NCBI GenBank assembly: GCA_032629725.1
Contig: JAFEVB010000007.1
Coordinates: forward strand, 2,108,001 to 2,172,000
Length of the DNA: 64,000 nucleotides
Direction of reading: 5' to 3'
Origin: Gremmenia infestans
Lineage: Eukaryota > Ascomycota > Leotiomycetes > Helotiales > Hamatocanthoscyphaceae
Positions 32,306 to 43,996 of this stretch are shown here, in pieces; position 1 is the first letter of the stretch, and each line of letters starts with the position of its first letter. The notes under the pieces were generated by a model. The model worked only from the letters and a program-made list of their open reading frames with translations. It did no database searches and had not been told where the DNA came from. The position numbers and the translations under genes are program-made.

Positions 32306-33740
32306 TTATGCCCAAGCCCCCACCAAAGCCATTAGAGTCGCGCCACCAATTACTGATGCAAAAGCTTCCCATCTCCTCCGGCCCTTTAAAATCCCGTAAC
32401 TCTTATCACTTAAAAAGTCTTCTGCAAGCAATTGAACCAATCCGGCAAACAACAACAGCCCACTTGAAATCGCATTCATGAAGCCCACCATTAGCAATCC
32501 TGCCGCGCTTTGCGGATCGTACAGATTATGCACGATGAGACCAATCGCCTGCCCGATTGGCGTCGTTGTGCCGTATGCGAGGACCATGAGCCATGGTCTG
32601 GGAGAATGCGTAGGGAAATTTATGGCTGCGATGCGGGATCCGAGAGCGAGTCCTTCGAAGGATTGATGGAATGCGATGGCGATGAGGAAGACGACAAAAG
32701 GGGGGCCAGTAGCGACGGATACAGCCATACCGATAAATATGCTGTGGAAGAGGATACCGGCTTCGAGGAGAAGGCATTGTAGGATCTGACGTTTGCGTTC
32801 GTCGTCGGGGGAAAGGACATTGTTCGTTTGGGGGGCTTCGGCATCGTCGGATGGGGGATTGAATGCTTGGGCAGTTGGATCGAGTTCATCGAGGTCTAGA
32901 TCAGAATCGGAGTTGTCACCGTTCGCATCATCGTATTTGTTGGCTTTTGTTTCGTGCCTGGGAGATGGTGTTGCGACTGGGAGAGGGGAAACGCCCGCAA
33001 CTAGTCCTTCAGTCGCATCCATATCTTCCAACGCAATATTCTTCGGTCGGTGATTCAACCCCAATTTTCCTAACCTTCCGTTCAACTTCTCTCGTTTTGG
33101 TTGAGCGGATCCATTTGTATTATGGTTGTGTTCTTCCTCTGCATCCGGTACAGCATTCCATTCATGCGAGTGCGAATGTCGAGCCCCTCTTACCGTCAAG
33201 AACATCTCCAACCCAACCACAATCAGCGCGGAGATCATAGCAATCAATCCAGCCAGAGGCCGATAGCCCTTGCTGAAGAAGTGTGGCAGACATGGATCCG
33301 AGAGGGATGTGAAGGCGGTCGGGAGGAGGTGGACGAAGGCTGTAGCTATGAGCACACCTGTTCCAAAATGCTGGGATATAAATATGAATCTGCCAGGCCC
33401 GGCACTCTTCGAAGATCTTCGAGATACCAGAGGGAATCCGCAGGCTTGCAGCAAGTTAGCAAGTGCAATATGCGGCCCGCAGAGTGGATGACTTGCCAGC
33501 TGTACTGAGGACGAGGATCAATACCAGCGCACCTACATGTGCCGAGGTGTTATAGCTTCCCTTGACTCCAGATCCGCACTGCGGTTTCGTAACATCTTCA
33601 TCTCGTCTTGTCAATTCGGCTCGTAGCAAATCTGTCGTGATGCTGGACCATGATGGGGCTGTAAACGTTAGCTGCAATTACTGTACGTGGAGCCAACTTG
33701 TGTTTTGCTTACCAAGATTCTTAGTATTGGAATTGACCAT
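32306..33740 (-). CDS. ZIP-family zinc/iron transporter (Zrt-like)
   Basis: About 442 residues from three exons: 33740-33713, 33658-33497 and 33444-32306 (28 + 162 + 1139 nt). The protein starts MVNSNTKNL, has a first membrane helix (GALVLILVLSTA), then HFGTGVLIATAFVHLLPTA (TM2) and a histidine-bearing variable loop (GARHSHSHEW), followed by the signature helix IAFHQSFEGLALGSRI (TM4, metal-binding His and Glu) and PIGQAIGL (TM5). About eight membrane helices are expected. It should import Zn2+ (or Fe2+) into the cytosol across the plasma or vacuolar membrane. The second intron is of the GC-AG class (CTG/GCAAGT...GCTAAC...GCAAG), inside the first membrane helix region. Zinc-responsive control is common in the family, but no site was identified. 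Confidence 0.9.
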
Positions 33741-34769
33741 CGTTCTCTATGAATTATTAACTTCGAATAGATCGTAAGATCATTGTGTATCTGCCTTGTA
33801 TATTCGAAATATGCTGTACTATGGTCCTGTTCCGAAAGGTAGGGAGTTCAAACAAGGATGTCACTAATACCCGCCTTAGGCTTAGCGCCTTGGGCTATAT
33901 ATTAGAGTTTCTTATCTTACAAGTGGCTCTCATCCCTTTCCAGAGCATCTCACAATTCACAATAGTCAAAGTCTGTTCAACTACGTTCTTGATCTCTTCG
34001 GTCTCTTCACAAAAGTCTTGGAAAAGCCGTTGTTTCTGCAACTGTACTCAAGTTTAGATAAATATTGTAAAACGGCTGTGTCACCAACCAATCACTGGGG
34101 ATTTTCTAAAATATCATCTGCAATCCCCATTATAATCGAAAGAGTGCCAGGCAACTCCTACATATTGCCAATGGCCGTCCAGTCCTTGCTAAAGAAGATC
34201 ACTTGACAGGAGCAACTAGTTCTTTCAATACCTACCGCTGTTTGAATCATGCAGCCTTCGCCAAATGGTTTGTGAACTCCATACTCTAGACAGCCATGTC
34301 CATACTTGCGTCAATGTCGGCCAGGTAGGCATAGCATATGTCTGCTCGTTCGTAGCATACATACATGGAGTTGGTTTCTTCGCTCAAACTCTGTGCTGCT
34401 ACTCAAGTCGAAACAGCAATCCAGATAGTGAAAATTACAGAGAATGTGGGAGTTGTTGGTGGCGCTCTCAGCCCCTATTCAGTTACTTCTCGCTCTAGTC
34501 AGAGTAAATAGGTAAATGTTAATGCTACATCTTGCAACTTGAAGAATATAAGAAGTCTCGCATCGACTTGCGGGAGGAAATCTGGAATTACCATTTCATG
34601 GTCGATTACGTGATTGTCCATGAAGGTGTGAATTACCTCTTATTTAAGGCCAGACCTCCCACTGAGTTAGATAGAATTTCCACTTCCACCTCCACCTCCA
34701 CTTCCATTTCTTGATCTGTCCGACTCTCGAAGCCGTTGTCCAGCAAGTCTATAAGCAACGCCATCCGCA
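33741..34769. other. Intergenic between the ZIP and LITAF-domain genes
   Basis: 1 kb between divergent genes. Short plus frames near 33785-34057, 34018-34206 and 34265-34498 lack recognisable motifs; one (VSPTNHWGFSKIS) is faintly protein-like. CCACCTCCACCTCCACTTCC tracts lie at about 34679-34705. Confidence 0.4.
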
Positions 34770-35395
34770 ATGGCGACATACCAGCAGCCCACAGAAGCCG
34801 TCCCATTACAAGAAGGTCCGACAATTGATGAGATCCCAACAGTAGGCCCACTCGGGTCAGGCGAAGATCTGAGCCATGCGGGTGCTCCAGATTCAAGCAA
34901 CGAAAAGTTAATATACCACACCACACAAAATGCAAAGCTGATAGTACATAGACCAAGTCCTGCTATAGACGCATTACCAAAGAATGCCGCACCCGAAATA
35001 GGTCATTCCCCCGGTCCAGCAATGGTGACACCTCTCAAGCAACTGCAAAAGAATCCGGCATGGATCGATTGCCCATTCTGCAAGCAAATGACGAAGACCA
35101 AAGTACAGTACAAAGAAGAAAAGGAAGAGCTATCTGGGTATGTTTAGCTACTGAAAATATTTCAAAACTGACCACAGGCAGGGCAATGACGTACATAATT
35201 TGCCTGGTGTGCTGTCCCTTGCTGCTTTGCCTTCCGATGTTGATGGACGGCACGGATAGTTGGACACACTCGTGCAATAATTGTAGCGCTGTAGTGGCTA
35301 TTCGTGGACAGGAAGGGGCAATCGAGATTAAAGAGCCGTTGCCATCGAAGCAGGTTCCGTCTAAGTACGGCGCCGCGAATGGTGCGTCGGTATAA
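34770..35395 (+). CDS. LITAF-domain (SIMPLE-like) zinc-binding membrane-associated protein
   Basis: About 193 residues from exons 34770-35137 and 35182-35395 (368 + 214 nt); the intron is only 44 nt, with donor GTATGT and acceptor GGCAG. Residues 1-105 are polar and disordered. The LITAF fold then shows its split zinc knuckle: IDCPFCKQMTKTKV, a central hydrophobic membrane-insertion stretch (MTYIICLVCCPLLLCLPML) and the second pair HSCNNCSAVVA. LITAF proteins sit on the cytoplasmic face of endosomal/lysosomal membranes and affect trafficking. The exon join falls between the two zinc half-sites. The exact substrate or partner in fungi is unknown. Confidence 0.85.
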
Positions 35396-35496
35396 AGGGG
35401 GTGGACAGCTCGGGTCGCTAGATCAAGCATAATGTGGTTTAGACGATGCTCTGATATCTCCTAGTTAGATGCTCTGATAATAGATTACTACTCTGC

Positions 35497-36867
35497 CTAA
35501 TCCTCAAACATCTCCCGAACTCCATCGTACCAACAACCTAAAGCCCCACCAGGGAACTGAAAGACCCATGTGGGAGGCTCAACATGCAGCCTGAGCAAGG
35601 ATTGGACCTGTTCCTCATGTCTCCACTCCATCCAGTAGAGCACACTATAGGGCTCTATGTTTACTGGCGCCAGCCATATTTCCTCGGTTACCCAGCGCTT
35701 TGAGTTGTAATTCCGGGCCAACTCGGCCAACATCGAAATCTTGAAATCGATATTTTGCCACCTCGTCTCGTCTTTCCTATGATCCGCTTGAAACGCAAGC
35801 TGTGAAATTTCCGCCTCCTCGATGAACCAAAAGTATATAGTGTCTTCAGGTATCAATCTAGTCATATTTCCAGGCGCAGTAGGAGCTTTCCTGGCATTAA
35901 GCTCTGCATACCGGAGTTCGCGGTCGACAGGGATGAGCTGAAGCTTGGAGCAATTATCGTCGTTGATTACCTGGGAATACCAATGGGCAGATGGAATTAA
36001 TGAGAACTCCTTTAGTGCAGGGCAGAGTCTCTCAGCGCAAACCCAGGGAGTCTGGCGTCGCGTCCCATCATCGCATAAAGCGAGCTTCTCGATCTGTGAG
36101 AAAGGGGGCTGACCCCCATATCTATCTATCACCTCTAGAGCTTCACAGGTCATAGCGAGGGTATCGTGCTTGTAATCAATATAGCCGACTGGCGCAAGCT
36201 TCGAGTCTGGGGTTCCATCGGCGTCATTTGTTTGGCCAAAGAAGCCATTTCCTCGAGTGGTGACAAAGCCTATGGAAAGTGGGCTGTATGTCTGCAGGAA
36301 TACCTCCGCAGATTCGCGGCATGCAAGAAGTTGGCCCAGAGCATAATTGTCCCTGGGTATAAGACAACAACGGAACCGGTCTTCTTCTTTCTGGGTCGTC
36401 AATAACTGGACAACTCGGGGTCCTGGAAGAGTATGTTTCCATATTTTAGATGAAGCTCTATTGGTAATTTGGGAAAGAGTGTGAAGACGTCTGGAGCGCG
36501 GCGAACCTGGACTTTGAGGTGGCATCCCGGTGACTTGGAATGTAATACACCAGTAGCTAAGGTTGGACGCTCCACTACTTTGTAGTTTTCTTGAGATGTC
36601 GTTAGTATCTGGACTTGCGTGCGATCAATAAGAACAGACTATTATTGAATGTGCTCCACCGCGGATCTCCGTGGTTAGTTCTCCAATAGTCTTTCCAGGT
36701 TGCTGGATATTCCTTGATTGCGTCCTTGGCGTTGTACAAAACTGGGTCAGTTGATGGCTGAGCTGTCAAAATCTGGTGTTGTGGTTTGTCTGCTAGTGTA
36801 TGAGATCAGGTTCAGTAAACGGAACCCTCTTGTTGATGACTCCCTCCGACTTACCACTGGGGTTCAT
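35497..36867 (-). pseudogene. 2EXR-domain protein gene interrupted by a one-base frameshift
   Basis: Exons read as 36867-36855, 36789-36640 and 36589-35497. The first starts MNPS and the second runs HQILTAQPSTDPVL...DAIKEYPATWKDYW. Intron 2 has donor GTCTGT, a perfect TACTAAC branch site and acceptor CTCAAG, and its phase fits. In exon 3 the frame gives the 2EXR start FTLFPKLPIELHL, then would run into nonsense; the continuation KIWKHTLPGPRVV lies one base away. The slip falls in the A4 run at 36444-36447 (minus-strand sense), where one extra A would restore the motif. The rest of the domain and its C-terminus (to EMFED) stay open for about 320 codons. With five A's the product would be about 418 residues. 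Function of 2EXR proteins is unknown. Recent pseudogene or sequence error. Confidence 0.65.
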
Positions 36868-38009
36868 TGCGATATGAGAATACACCTGTTCCTCATTTAT
36901 AGCGACAGAGCTAACGTTGAGTTCGTTTCGGGTCTGCACCCCATGTGAAGGAATTTCCTTGGCGTAGGATGATGGCAATCTGCTGGACATCGCTGCTTAT
37001 TTGAAAATATTGAGATTTGTAGAGATTATCAAGATTGAGAGAGGAAAGGTGGTTGCAAGCTTGAATGACTTTTATAGGTTGCCTCGTGATGCGACGGGAA
37101 CGGCAGCTTCTTGAATCATCCGTTGCATACTTGCCATGTGAATGAGATAGGCAGGTCATTGTCGTGATTTAGTCAAACAGGCAATACTGTTCCCCCTCAT
37201 GCCACACGGCTCCGACTTTGCAGGCTGCAAGTTGCAATAGAAGAGAAAGAAGGCAAAGGCTAAGGCTATTTCATGTCCAATTCTAACTTTACTGATGTAA
37301 AAAAAAAGAGGTCAACCCCCTACATATCTACACCAGACTCGAGGAACATAAGATGCAGCAACTGGGGAATTTTCGAAGGATATATACAAATCTAATTATT
37401 CACGGCTTAAGGCCATCTCTAGAAGGATATATAGAAACCTCTAGAAAGGGAATTCATTTCTTAATTCCGGCAAACATACACGTTTCCTTTAAGTATCTCC
37501 TTGAGAACCCAAGTTGAAAACATGCGGGCAAAGAATAGCAATACCAGTAGGCAAAATGACATGAATTAGGCACGAAATTGTTGATTAAGATTAATGAACG
37601 TTACAAGCCAGATGTCGTAAAAACACATACGTCTGCAATAAGTAGGGCTGGCTGGGGAGTGAAAGTCAAGTCGCGTGGTGGTGAAATTAAAGAAGAAGAG
37701 GTGAGGAGGTGAGTGAGATTGTGTTGGCTGTTAGACAGGGGTCCTTCGCGCTAAGAAAATTTATGGGGAATTCATGCGGTCCCCTGAACCGCATCGCAAC
37801 GCAACCTTCGGGAAAACAAAATACGAGGTCCCGTAAGACCACGACGGCGATTACAGGACGAAAGGGAAAACCACACCTCACCTCACCTCTCCCTCCACCA
37901 CGCTCATTATACGGTCCTTGAATAACAACAACCACCACCAACCGGGATTTGCCTCTTTCCACTCCTTCAACCATCTTCAACACCAACCAACCAACCCAAT
38001 GCCCTCGCA
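36868..38009. other. Intergenic, divergent promoter region of the 2EXR gene and GUP1
   Basis: 1.1 kb; AT-rich at 37290-37640 and C/A-rich just before GUP1 (CACCTCACCTCACC near 37875). Two copies of a CTAGAAGGATATATA-like string occur near 37418 and (diverged) 37369. No gene supported. Confidence 0.4.
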
Positions 38010-40151
38010 ATGAGCATCTTCTCCTATATCCGGAGCATTTATGCTCTGGACACCATTGATACCCGCTTTACGAGCTCTTCCTCTACGCCCTACAAGGCTG
38101 TCATAGATGCACGTCTCAATACTGCGGCCTCTACATCCAAGAGAGACGACTCTGTTCTTTCAGCTGGTGTTAAGACAGATCGCCATGGACGCCCAGTGGC
38201 CCAGCCCTCGAAATGGAATACCCCTGAATTCTACTTTTACTATTTTGTATTCTTAACTATTGTGCCATATATGTTCTGGATCGCGTATGATGTGTCGAGA
38301 CGTTCGTATCTTCGAAAATCAATGTGTGCGAACAGGCGCTGACCTCCCTGCAGCCTCAGATCCCAATTACCAGAAATTCGAACCGTGGCTATCCCCAGGG
38401 TGGGTTCCAGGTCGCAAGATTGTGGGTGAAATGAAATCGAAGCAGCGGATGAAATGCAGAAGCTGACCACCAACAGGATCTTTCTGACGCCCAATATTCG
38501 AGCTTTCGAAGAAACTTGCCATATCTCGCGATCCTCGTAACCTTTCATCCACTTCTACGAAAAGTGTATAATGCATTACGGCCCCTACCTATACGAAGCA
38601 ATTCCCCAAGACCGAATGGGAAATCTACATATATTTCTGCGGCAGAAGCAGATGACCGACTGGAGCAACGAGCATCGTTCGACTTCGGATGGGCATTCAT
38701 ATTCCTAGCGGCACTGCACGGCTTTTCCGCCTTGAAGATTCTCTTGATATTATTTATCAACTACTCTTTGGTAACGAGGCTCCCTCGAAAATACGTTCCG
38801 GCAGCTACTTGGGTCTTCAATATTTGCACGCTCTTTGCAAATGAGCTTTCGGATGGATTCAAGTTTGGCAAGATGGCCACCTATTTCTCGCCAATTGAAT
38901 ATGGCGGAGCCCATTCGGGGAGCCTGTTACATGCCTGGGCAGCGTGGCTTGATAGCCATGGTGGGATTCTACCCAGATGGCATGTTCTCTTCAATTTGAC
39001 AGTATTGAGACTCATTTCGTACGATCTGGACTATTACTGGAGTCTAGACGCGAGGGGGGGGAGTCTAATAGAGGTTAGTCTACATCCTTTGACTGCAAAA
39101 TAGTCACTAATACTCATAAGAAGAAACAACTCGACCCTGCCAATCTCTCTGAGCGCGATCGAGTCTCCATTCCAGCGCCTACGAAAGAGTTCAACTTCCG
39201 CAACTACGTTGCTTACACAATCTACGCGCCCCTGTACCTCACCGGTCCGATCCTCACCTTCAATGACTACATCTCTCAACTCAAGTACCCTCCTGCATCC
39301 ATCGAAACGGCGCGTACCATTAAATACGGCTTACGCTTCTTGCTCGTGCTCCTTGCAATGGAGCTTGTCCTGCATTTCGATTATTGCGTGGCAATTTCCA
39401 AAGCCAATCCGAACTGGAACGACTACACTCCAGCTCAACTGTCCTTGCTCTCATATTTCAACCTGCACATCCTATGGTTGAAACTGCTTATTCCATGGCG
39501 GTTCCATCGTCTCTGGTCGCTGATAGACGGGATTGACCCGCCAGAGAACATGCTCCGATGTTTGTCCGACAACCCCTCCACAATCGCTTTCTGGCGTGGC
39601 TGGCACAAGTCCTTCAACCGCTGGTTGATACGCTACATTTACATTCCGATGGGCGGCGCCGATTCTTCGACTTGGATCTCAACTATTCGCTCCTTTGTCA
39701 ACTACTTGACTGTGTTCACATTTGTGGCGTTATGGCATGACATCAAATTGAACTTGCTCATTTGGGGCTGGCTGATTGTGCTTTTCATGTTACCGGAAGC
39801 TATCGCTGGGTATGTGTTCCCGCCGCGGAAATGGGAGGATAGAAAGACGGCATATAGAGTGATTTGCGGCATTGGGGCGGTGGGTAATCTGATGATGATG
39901 ATGATAGCGAATTTGGTTGGGTTTGCGGTTGGTGTGGATGGGTTGAAACGTATTATTTCTGGGATATTTAAGGATTTTTCGGGTTCGTTTCCTCTCCCAC
40001 TTTTCTCGCCTGCTATAAAACACTTGCTAACAGTCCCGAAATAGGTATGACATTCCTAGTCACAGCATCATCGGTGCTTTTTGTGGGAATACAGGTCATG
40101 TTTGAGGTACGGCAAGGCGAGGCGCGGAAAGGCATTTATCTCAGATGCTGA
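38010..40151 (+). CDS. gup1: Gup1-type MBOAT membrane O-acyltransferase
   Basis: About 641 residues from five exons: 38010-38301, 38354-38421, 38477-39073, 39121-39982 and 40045-40151, summing to a complete frame. The N-terminus MSIFSYIRSIYALDTIDTRF and the segment PSDPNYQKFEPWL...GRKIDLSDAQYSSFR are, as I recall, typical of fungal Gup1. Multiple membrane helices follow, with the MBOAT signatures ISYDLDYYW, RFHRLWSLIDGIDPPENM, FWRGWHKSFNRWLIRYIYIP and the catalytic histidine in FVALWHDI. Gup1 acts in the ER on GPI-anchor lipid remodelling and influences sterol-rich membrane domains, wall integrity and morphology. The acceptor of intron 3 is ambiguous by one codon (CATAAG or the next AAG). The last exon is only about 35 codons. 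Confidence 0.93.
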
Positions 40152-41230
40152 AGAAAGTATATTAGTGCTGCTGTGCAAGCAAAGTGCCCTGTAGAATGAA
40201 CAAATGACAACATTTTAATGTACTTATTCGCCCGAGATAGTTCGAGTTCGAAATAGGTCCTCCCCAGGACACCCTGACAAGCCACACTACCAATTCTCAA
40301 CCCACTAAGGTGCTCCACCAGCTCTCATCCACGTACTCTCATCACGATGTAAAGTCTTACAATCACTATTTGTACCAGCGCTGGCGTTTCTTATACTTCT
40401 TAACAGGAGTTCCGACCCTATCACGCAACTTAAAGAATTGCGGGGACATCTCCACACTACACTACCCCGTACAACGGCTCTTCCCGCTTGACTTCTACCC
40501 CGTAATGTAGAATTGAGGGTGATTACTATGAAATTGCTCTAGTATGGCGAGGTGACCTGAACTTTTGGGATTTTTGCCAGCAACTTAAGTTGCGTACACA
40601 GACGGCGATTGCTACGAACATAGCGCCGATAAAAAAGGGTCTCTGTGCTGGGGTCATGGGAGTTCTTCTTGGACATGGACAAAGGTTGGACCCTCAGAGT
40701 CTAGGCCAGCCTTACAGTAACCGTGAAGCTGCTCTGGATTGAAGGTCTGAGGGCAGCGTTACAGGTTCCACGGCCATAAAGTGCAAGTGCTACTGCAAGG
40801 TAACGTTGAGGCATCGGTGCCCGATGAGGCTGTACTGTGGAAGAAATCAAACGCTCTCTTGCGTCTCTGGCTATTTCTATGTTCTACCATGAATAGCCAT
40901 ATCATACAAGGCAACTCTTAGTTGGATTCAAGAAGTAAGAGCTACTCTACTATCAAGTGCCTATGAGGCTTTTCGACGACATGACAAGAAGCTTTCCCGA
41001 CAGGTCAAGTTTAGATACACAGCTTTGTGTACTGGTGACTAAAACACCGTGATTATATGAGACAAGACCCTGAAAGATCGAGCCATCAAGTCTCTTCAAT
41101 GCCACCAATTACGTCCCATTATAATCTTCGTTGGGCTTTGTAAAACCGACAGGTGAGAATAGTAGTACAGCGTACGATATACCACGTACTACCCGACACA
41201 CGGTTGCCACCCCTAGAATTCGCAAAGTAT
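40152..41230. other. Intergenic, mixed composition
   Basis: Between the GUP1 3' end and the small secreted protein gene. No convincing open frame; a 66-codon frame at 40310-40510 has no motif. No repeat recognised. Confidence 0.4.
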
Positions 41231-41240
41231 TATATATATA
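41231..41240 (+). promoter_or_regulatory. TATA box of the small secreted protein gene
   Basis: TATATATATA lies 107 bp upstream of the start codon, followed by a C/T-rich leader; a typical strong-promoter layout for a secreted fungal protein. Confidence 0.5.
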
Positions 41241-41346
41241 GCGACTCGAACCCTTTCTCTAAACGTTCAAGTTATGTTCTGCATCCTCAACCTTATCACA
41301 GTCTAAACCAACCCTCATCTCGAACTCCACCCCCGCCCAACCCAAG

Positions 41347-41653
41347 ATGCAATACCACGCCCTCCTAATCAGTGTTCTCACTCTTACCTTCGCAAACAGA
41401 GGACTCGCACACAGGAATCCAATCACCGATACCGCAACTGTTCAAGGGCCTCCTAAATACCCATGCTACAACGCCGCTGATCCAGAGAAGTGAGTCCATG
41501 TCGAATGCGACGAATGAAGAACACCTGCTGATGGATTATTTGCTACATAGTGGCGTGGGAAACTATTGCAGATGCGGAGATAATAATTGCTGGAAAATTA
41601 GCAACGTTTCGGATTGTAGCCCGGTGTCCGAAGTTCCTATGAAGTGTCCATAG
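41347..41653 (+). CDS. Small secreted cysteine-rich protein (effector-like)
   Basis: 81 residues from exons 41347-41489 and 41551-41653 (143 + 103 nt); donor GTGAGT, acceptor CTACATAG, in frame. MQYHALLISVLTLTFANRGLA is a signal peptide. The mature part, about 60 residues, has six cysteines (one in YPCYN, then CRC, NNCW, SDCS and the terminal KCP), an even number suited to three disulfides. No enzymatic motif or membrane anchor. Unspliced, either half looks like noise; the joint junction and TATA box make the gene credible. Size, signal peptide and cysteine content match effector candidates or secreted antimicrobial/self-recognition peptides of fungi, but no known family was recognised and the role is inference. 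It sits in an accessory, gene-poor stretch. Confidence 0.7.
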
Positions 41654-42615
41654 ACTGCGCCGTAGGAGGATGGGAAGGTGGTAGTAGAGGGGAAGAAGGG
41701 TTGAGTGAAGAATAATTTGGAGCAAAACATTATTTGGAGCTGGAATATAAGGCGCCGATGAAAAAATAGTATTTGACAAGGGGACGGTGGCGTGTATTAG
41801 TTGGGGAACACTCTCACGGGAACACTACGTTCATGCTTTGGCTGAACGAGTACTAGCAGGGTGTGTGGATTTTCCCAGCAATTTCACATCACAACACGAC
41901 AGATATGCACCCGATATGCACCCGATTGCTTCTGGTTTGGGACAATAAAATATCATTCTGTACTAAGTAACGCACCTAAATTCAAGAAAAGCACTTTTGA
42001 TTCTGGTCCTACATCGCGACAGCAATACTGTTAAAGTATGCTTCATTCCTAGATATTTGAGCCGATTTTGCAGTAGGAGAAAACGCCCGCATAACCCCCA
42101 AGAAAATTGAAGCCTAAGATGTAATGTGCGTAGGAAACCAGTTCGAATTCTGCTGCTGAGGCAAGAAACAGGAAGAAGGGAAGTAAGGGTTTCCATATTT
42201 GCCAGGCGTTTGAGTTGCCAAGCCATTTGTCCTCCTAATGTCAAATAAGGAAAGAAGGATAAGGGAGGAAATTTCAAAAGGGGAAAGGAAAGGCCAAAGA
42301 AAAACATCAAGGAGGCAGGATATCGATGGCAAAACGCGCCCAGAAACAGAAGTGCAGGTTTCTTCTTCCTACAACATCTATGCCACACTTTTCAGCGGGG
42401 CTGTTTGGAAAAGTTTGGCGTTGGAAGCGCGAGTGGTAGTCGGGTTGTTGATTGTTGAATTTTGATTGTGTCTTGAAAGTGAAAAAGAGCTTTGCATCGA
42501 GAGGAAGAGTGAAGTGCGATTAATTTAATAACAGAGAAATGTCCGAGATTCAAGCTGTGTTGAAGAAATCCAGATTCTTTAAGGGCCGACCGGGGGGAGT
42601 TGGATCATTGATCTG
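41654..42615. other. Intergenic
   Basis: About 960 bp. A minus frame of 141 codons (41963-42388) is Leu/Phe/Arg-rich without motif and I do not call it. Contains the tandem 'ATATGCACCCG' pair at about 41903-41926. No RNA gene seen. Confidence 0.4.
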
Positions 42616-43996
42616 CTATTCGTTTCCAGTGTAAAGATTCGAGGCTTCGTACTCTTTTCGCAACAAAGCGATCTCATCTTCCATATAGAACGGTGTAGCA
42701 TTATAGATTAGGCATGGTTGAAGCATCTCTGAAATTTCCAGCGCGTGTTCAGCTCTTTCCCCCGGTGAGTGCATTGAGATAGCATGTTCCGCGAAAGTAA
42801 ACTCAAAAACCGGCCCCAGTTGATTCTTGCACATTGGACAGGTAATTCGACCATATCTCCAGTCTAAATGAGTAGAGTTAATAGCAAGATATCCTCTAGA
42901 GCGCTCGACTAGTTCATGCGTCTTAAGGTGTTCAGATATGGTAACTTCGGATTCCACGAAAGTGCAACCAAGGTATGCAAGCGGGCAAGAACGAATGTCT
43001 TCGAAGATAAAAACTCCACACTCAATCTCTGTGGTTCTTAGATCGAGAGCCCCAATAACATCAATAACAACTTCCAGGTAGGGTTGATCCATAGGTCCGC
43101 CGGGGTGTGAGCTGAGATGGGAAACCAAGTCTGTTCGAATGAACGGGCCCTTCCTACAGTCTTCTATCAGGCAGATATCTTTCGGACTGCCGATGCTTCC
43201 TCATATGCTCTCGAAACTTGTCCGGCCTTCCAAATGGCTTCGTAGTACGGTTGCACCCATACACGGGACAAAGGAGTGTGAAGCTTCTATTGTGGACATT
43301 GCGTTCATGTCTGGCGAGTTCGTACTTTCGAGGGAAGGTGGAGTTGCAGCGTGGCTGCTGGCATCTAAGTCTTGGCTTCTGTTCCTTGGCGGGCTTCTTC
43401 TTTGAGCCTTCGGATGCATTTCCTTGAGAGATGGTTGCGGCCATGTTGCTAGGAACAGAAAACCCATCCTGTGGAAGCTTAGCTTCTCCACCCAGGTTTG
43501 TTTGGTTCCCCAGCCAAGGATTATTATGATTGAGATCACCATATTCCATAATCATGGAGGGATTCTCGTATTTATCATTGCTATCAGCGGTAGTTGATGG
43601 CGGAAGGAGTCCATAAGGAGACCAGGGATCCATGGGTTGGTCAAGAGGACCTTGATTTGATAATCCATGATACTCAACCGAATCTGTGTAGGAGTTGACG
43701 ATTCCTGCGAAGTTCGCTTCTTTCTCGGTGCCCAAGACCACACCAATTTGCGGTAAATTAGTGACAGGTGTTTGGCTAGGAGTTTGGGACCCCAGAATTG
43801 TAGGACCGGACGTAAATAAGCCGTGTGGTTCAACGCTGAGACTACGCATGGCGCCCTGAAATTAGCGTATATTTTTTTTTAAAACTTACCTGTCGGCCCA
43901 GTCACCCTCCAATGGCAGACTCCAATCCATATCGAAGCTCATGTCGAACTCGTAGTCGGCAGGCAGCAGCCACTGTTGGTCGTCGCCCTGATCCAT
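42616..43996 (-). pseudogene. C2H2 zinc-finger transcription factor gene with a frameshift between fingers 2 and 3
   Basis: A likely first exon begins at 43996 (MDQGDDQQWLLPADYEFDM...) and ends at a GTAAGT donor near 43890. The main frame then runs from about 43849 to 43154: a polar region, then finger 1 (CQQPRCNSTFPRKYELARH...H) and finger 2 (CPVYGCNRTTKPFGRPDKF...H). It stops after KHRQSERYLPDRRL. In another frame, starting in that same stretch, comes finger 3 (CLIEDCRKGPFIRTDLVSH...H), which stays open to 42616 for about 170 more residues, including a CPMC pair. One base too many in the AAA run at 43180-43182 (minus sense) explains the break. The splice acceptor of the first intron is uncertain: the nearest AG gives the wrong frame, a second AG 14 nt later fits. 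Recent pseudogene or sequence error. Targets unknown. Confidence 0.65.

Noticed and set aside
41963..42388. 141-codon minus frame
   Set aside because: Leu/Phe/Arg/Ser-rich without motif, no promoter or splice support.
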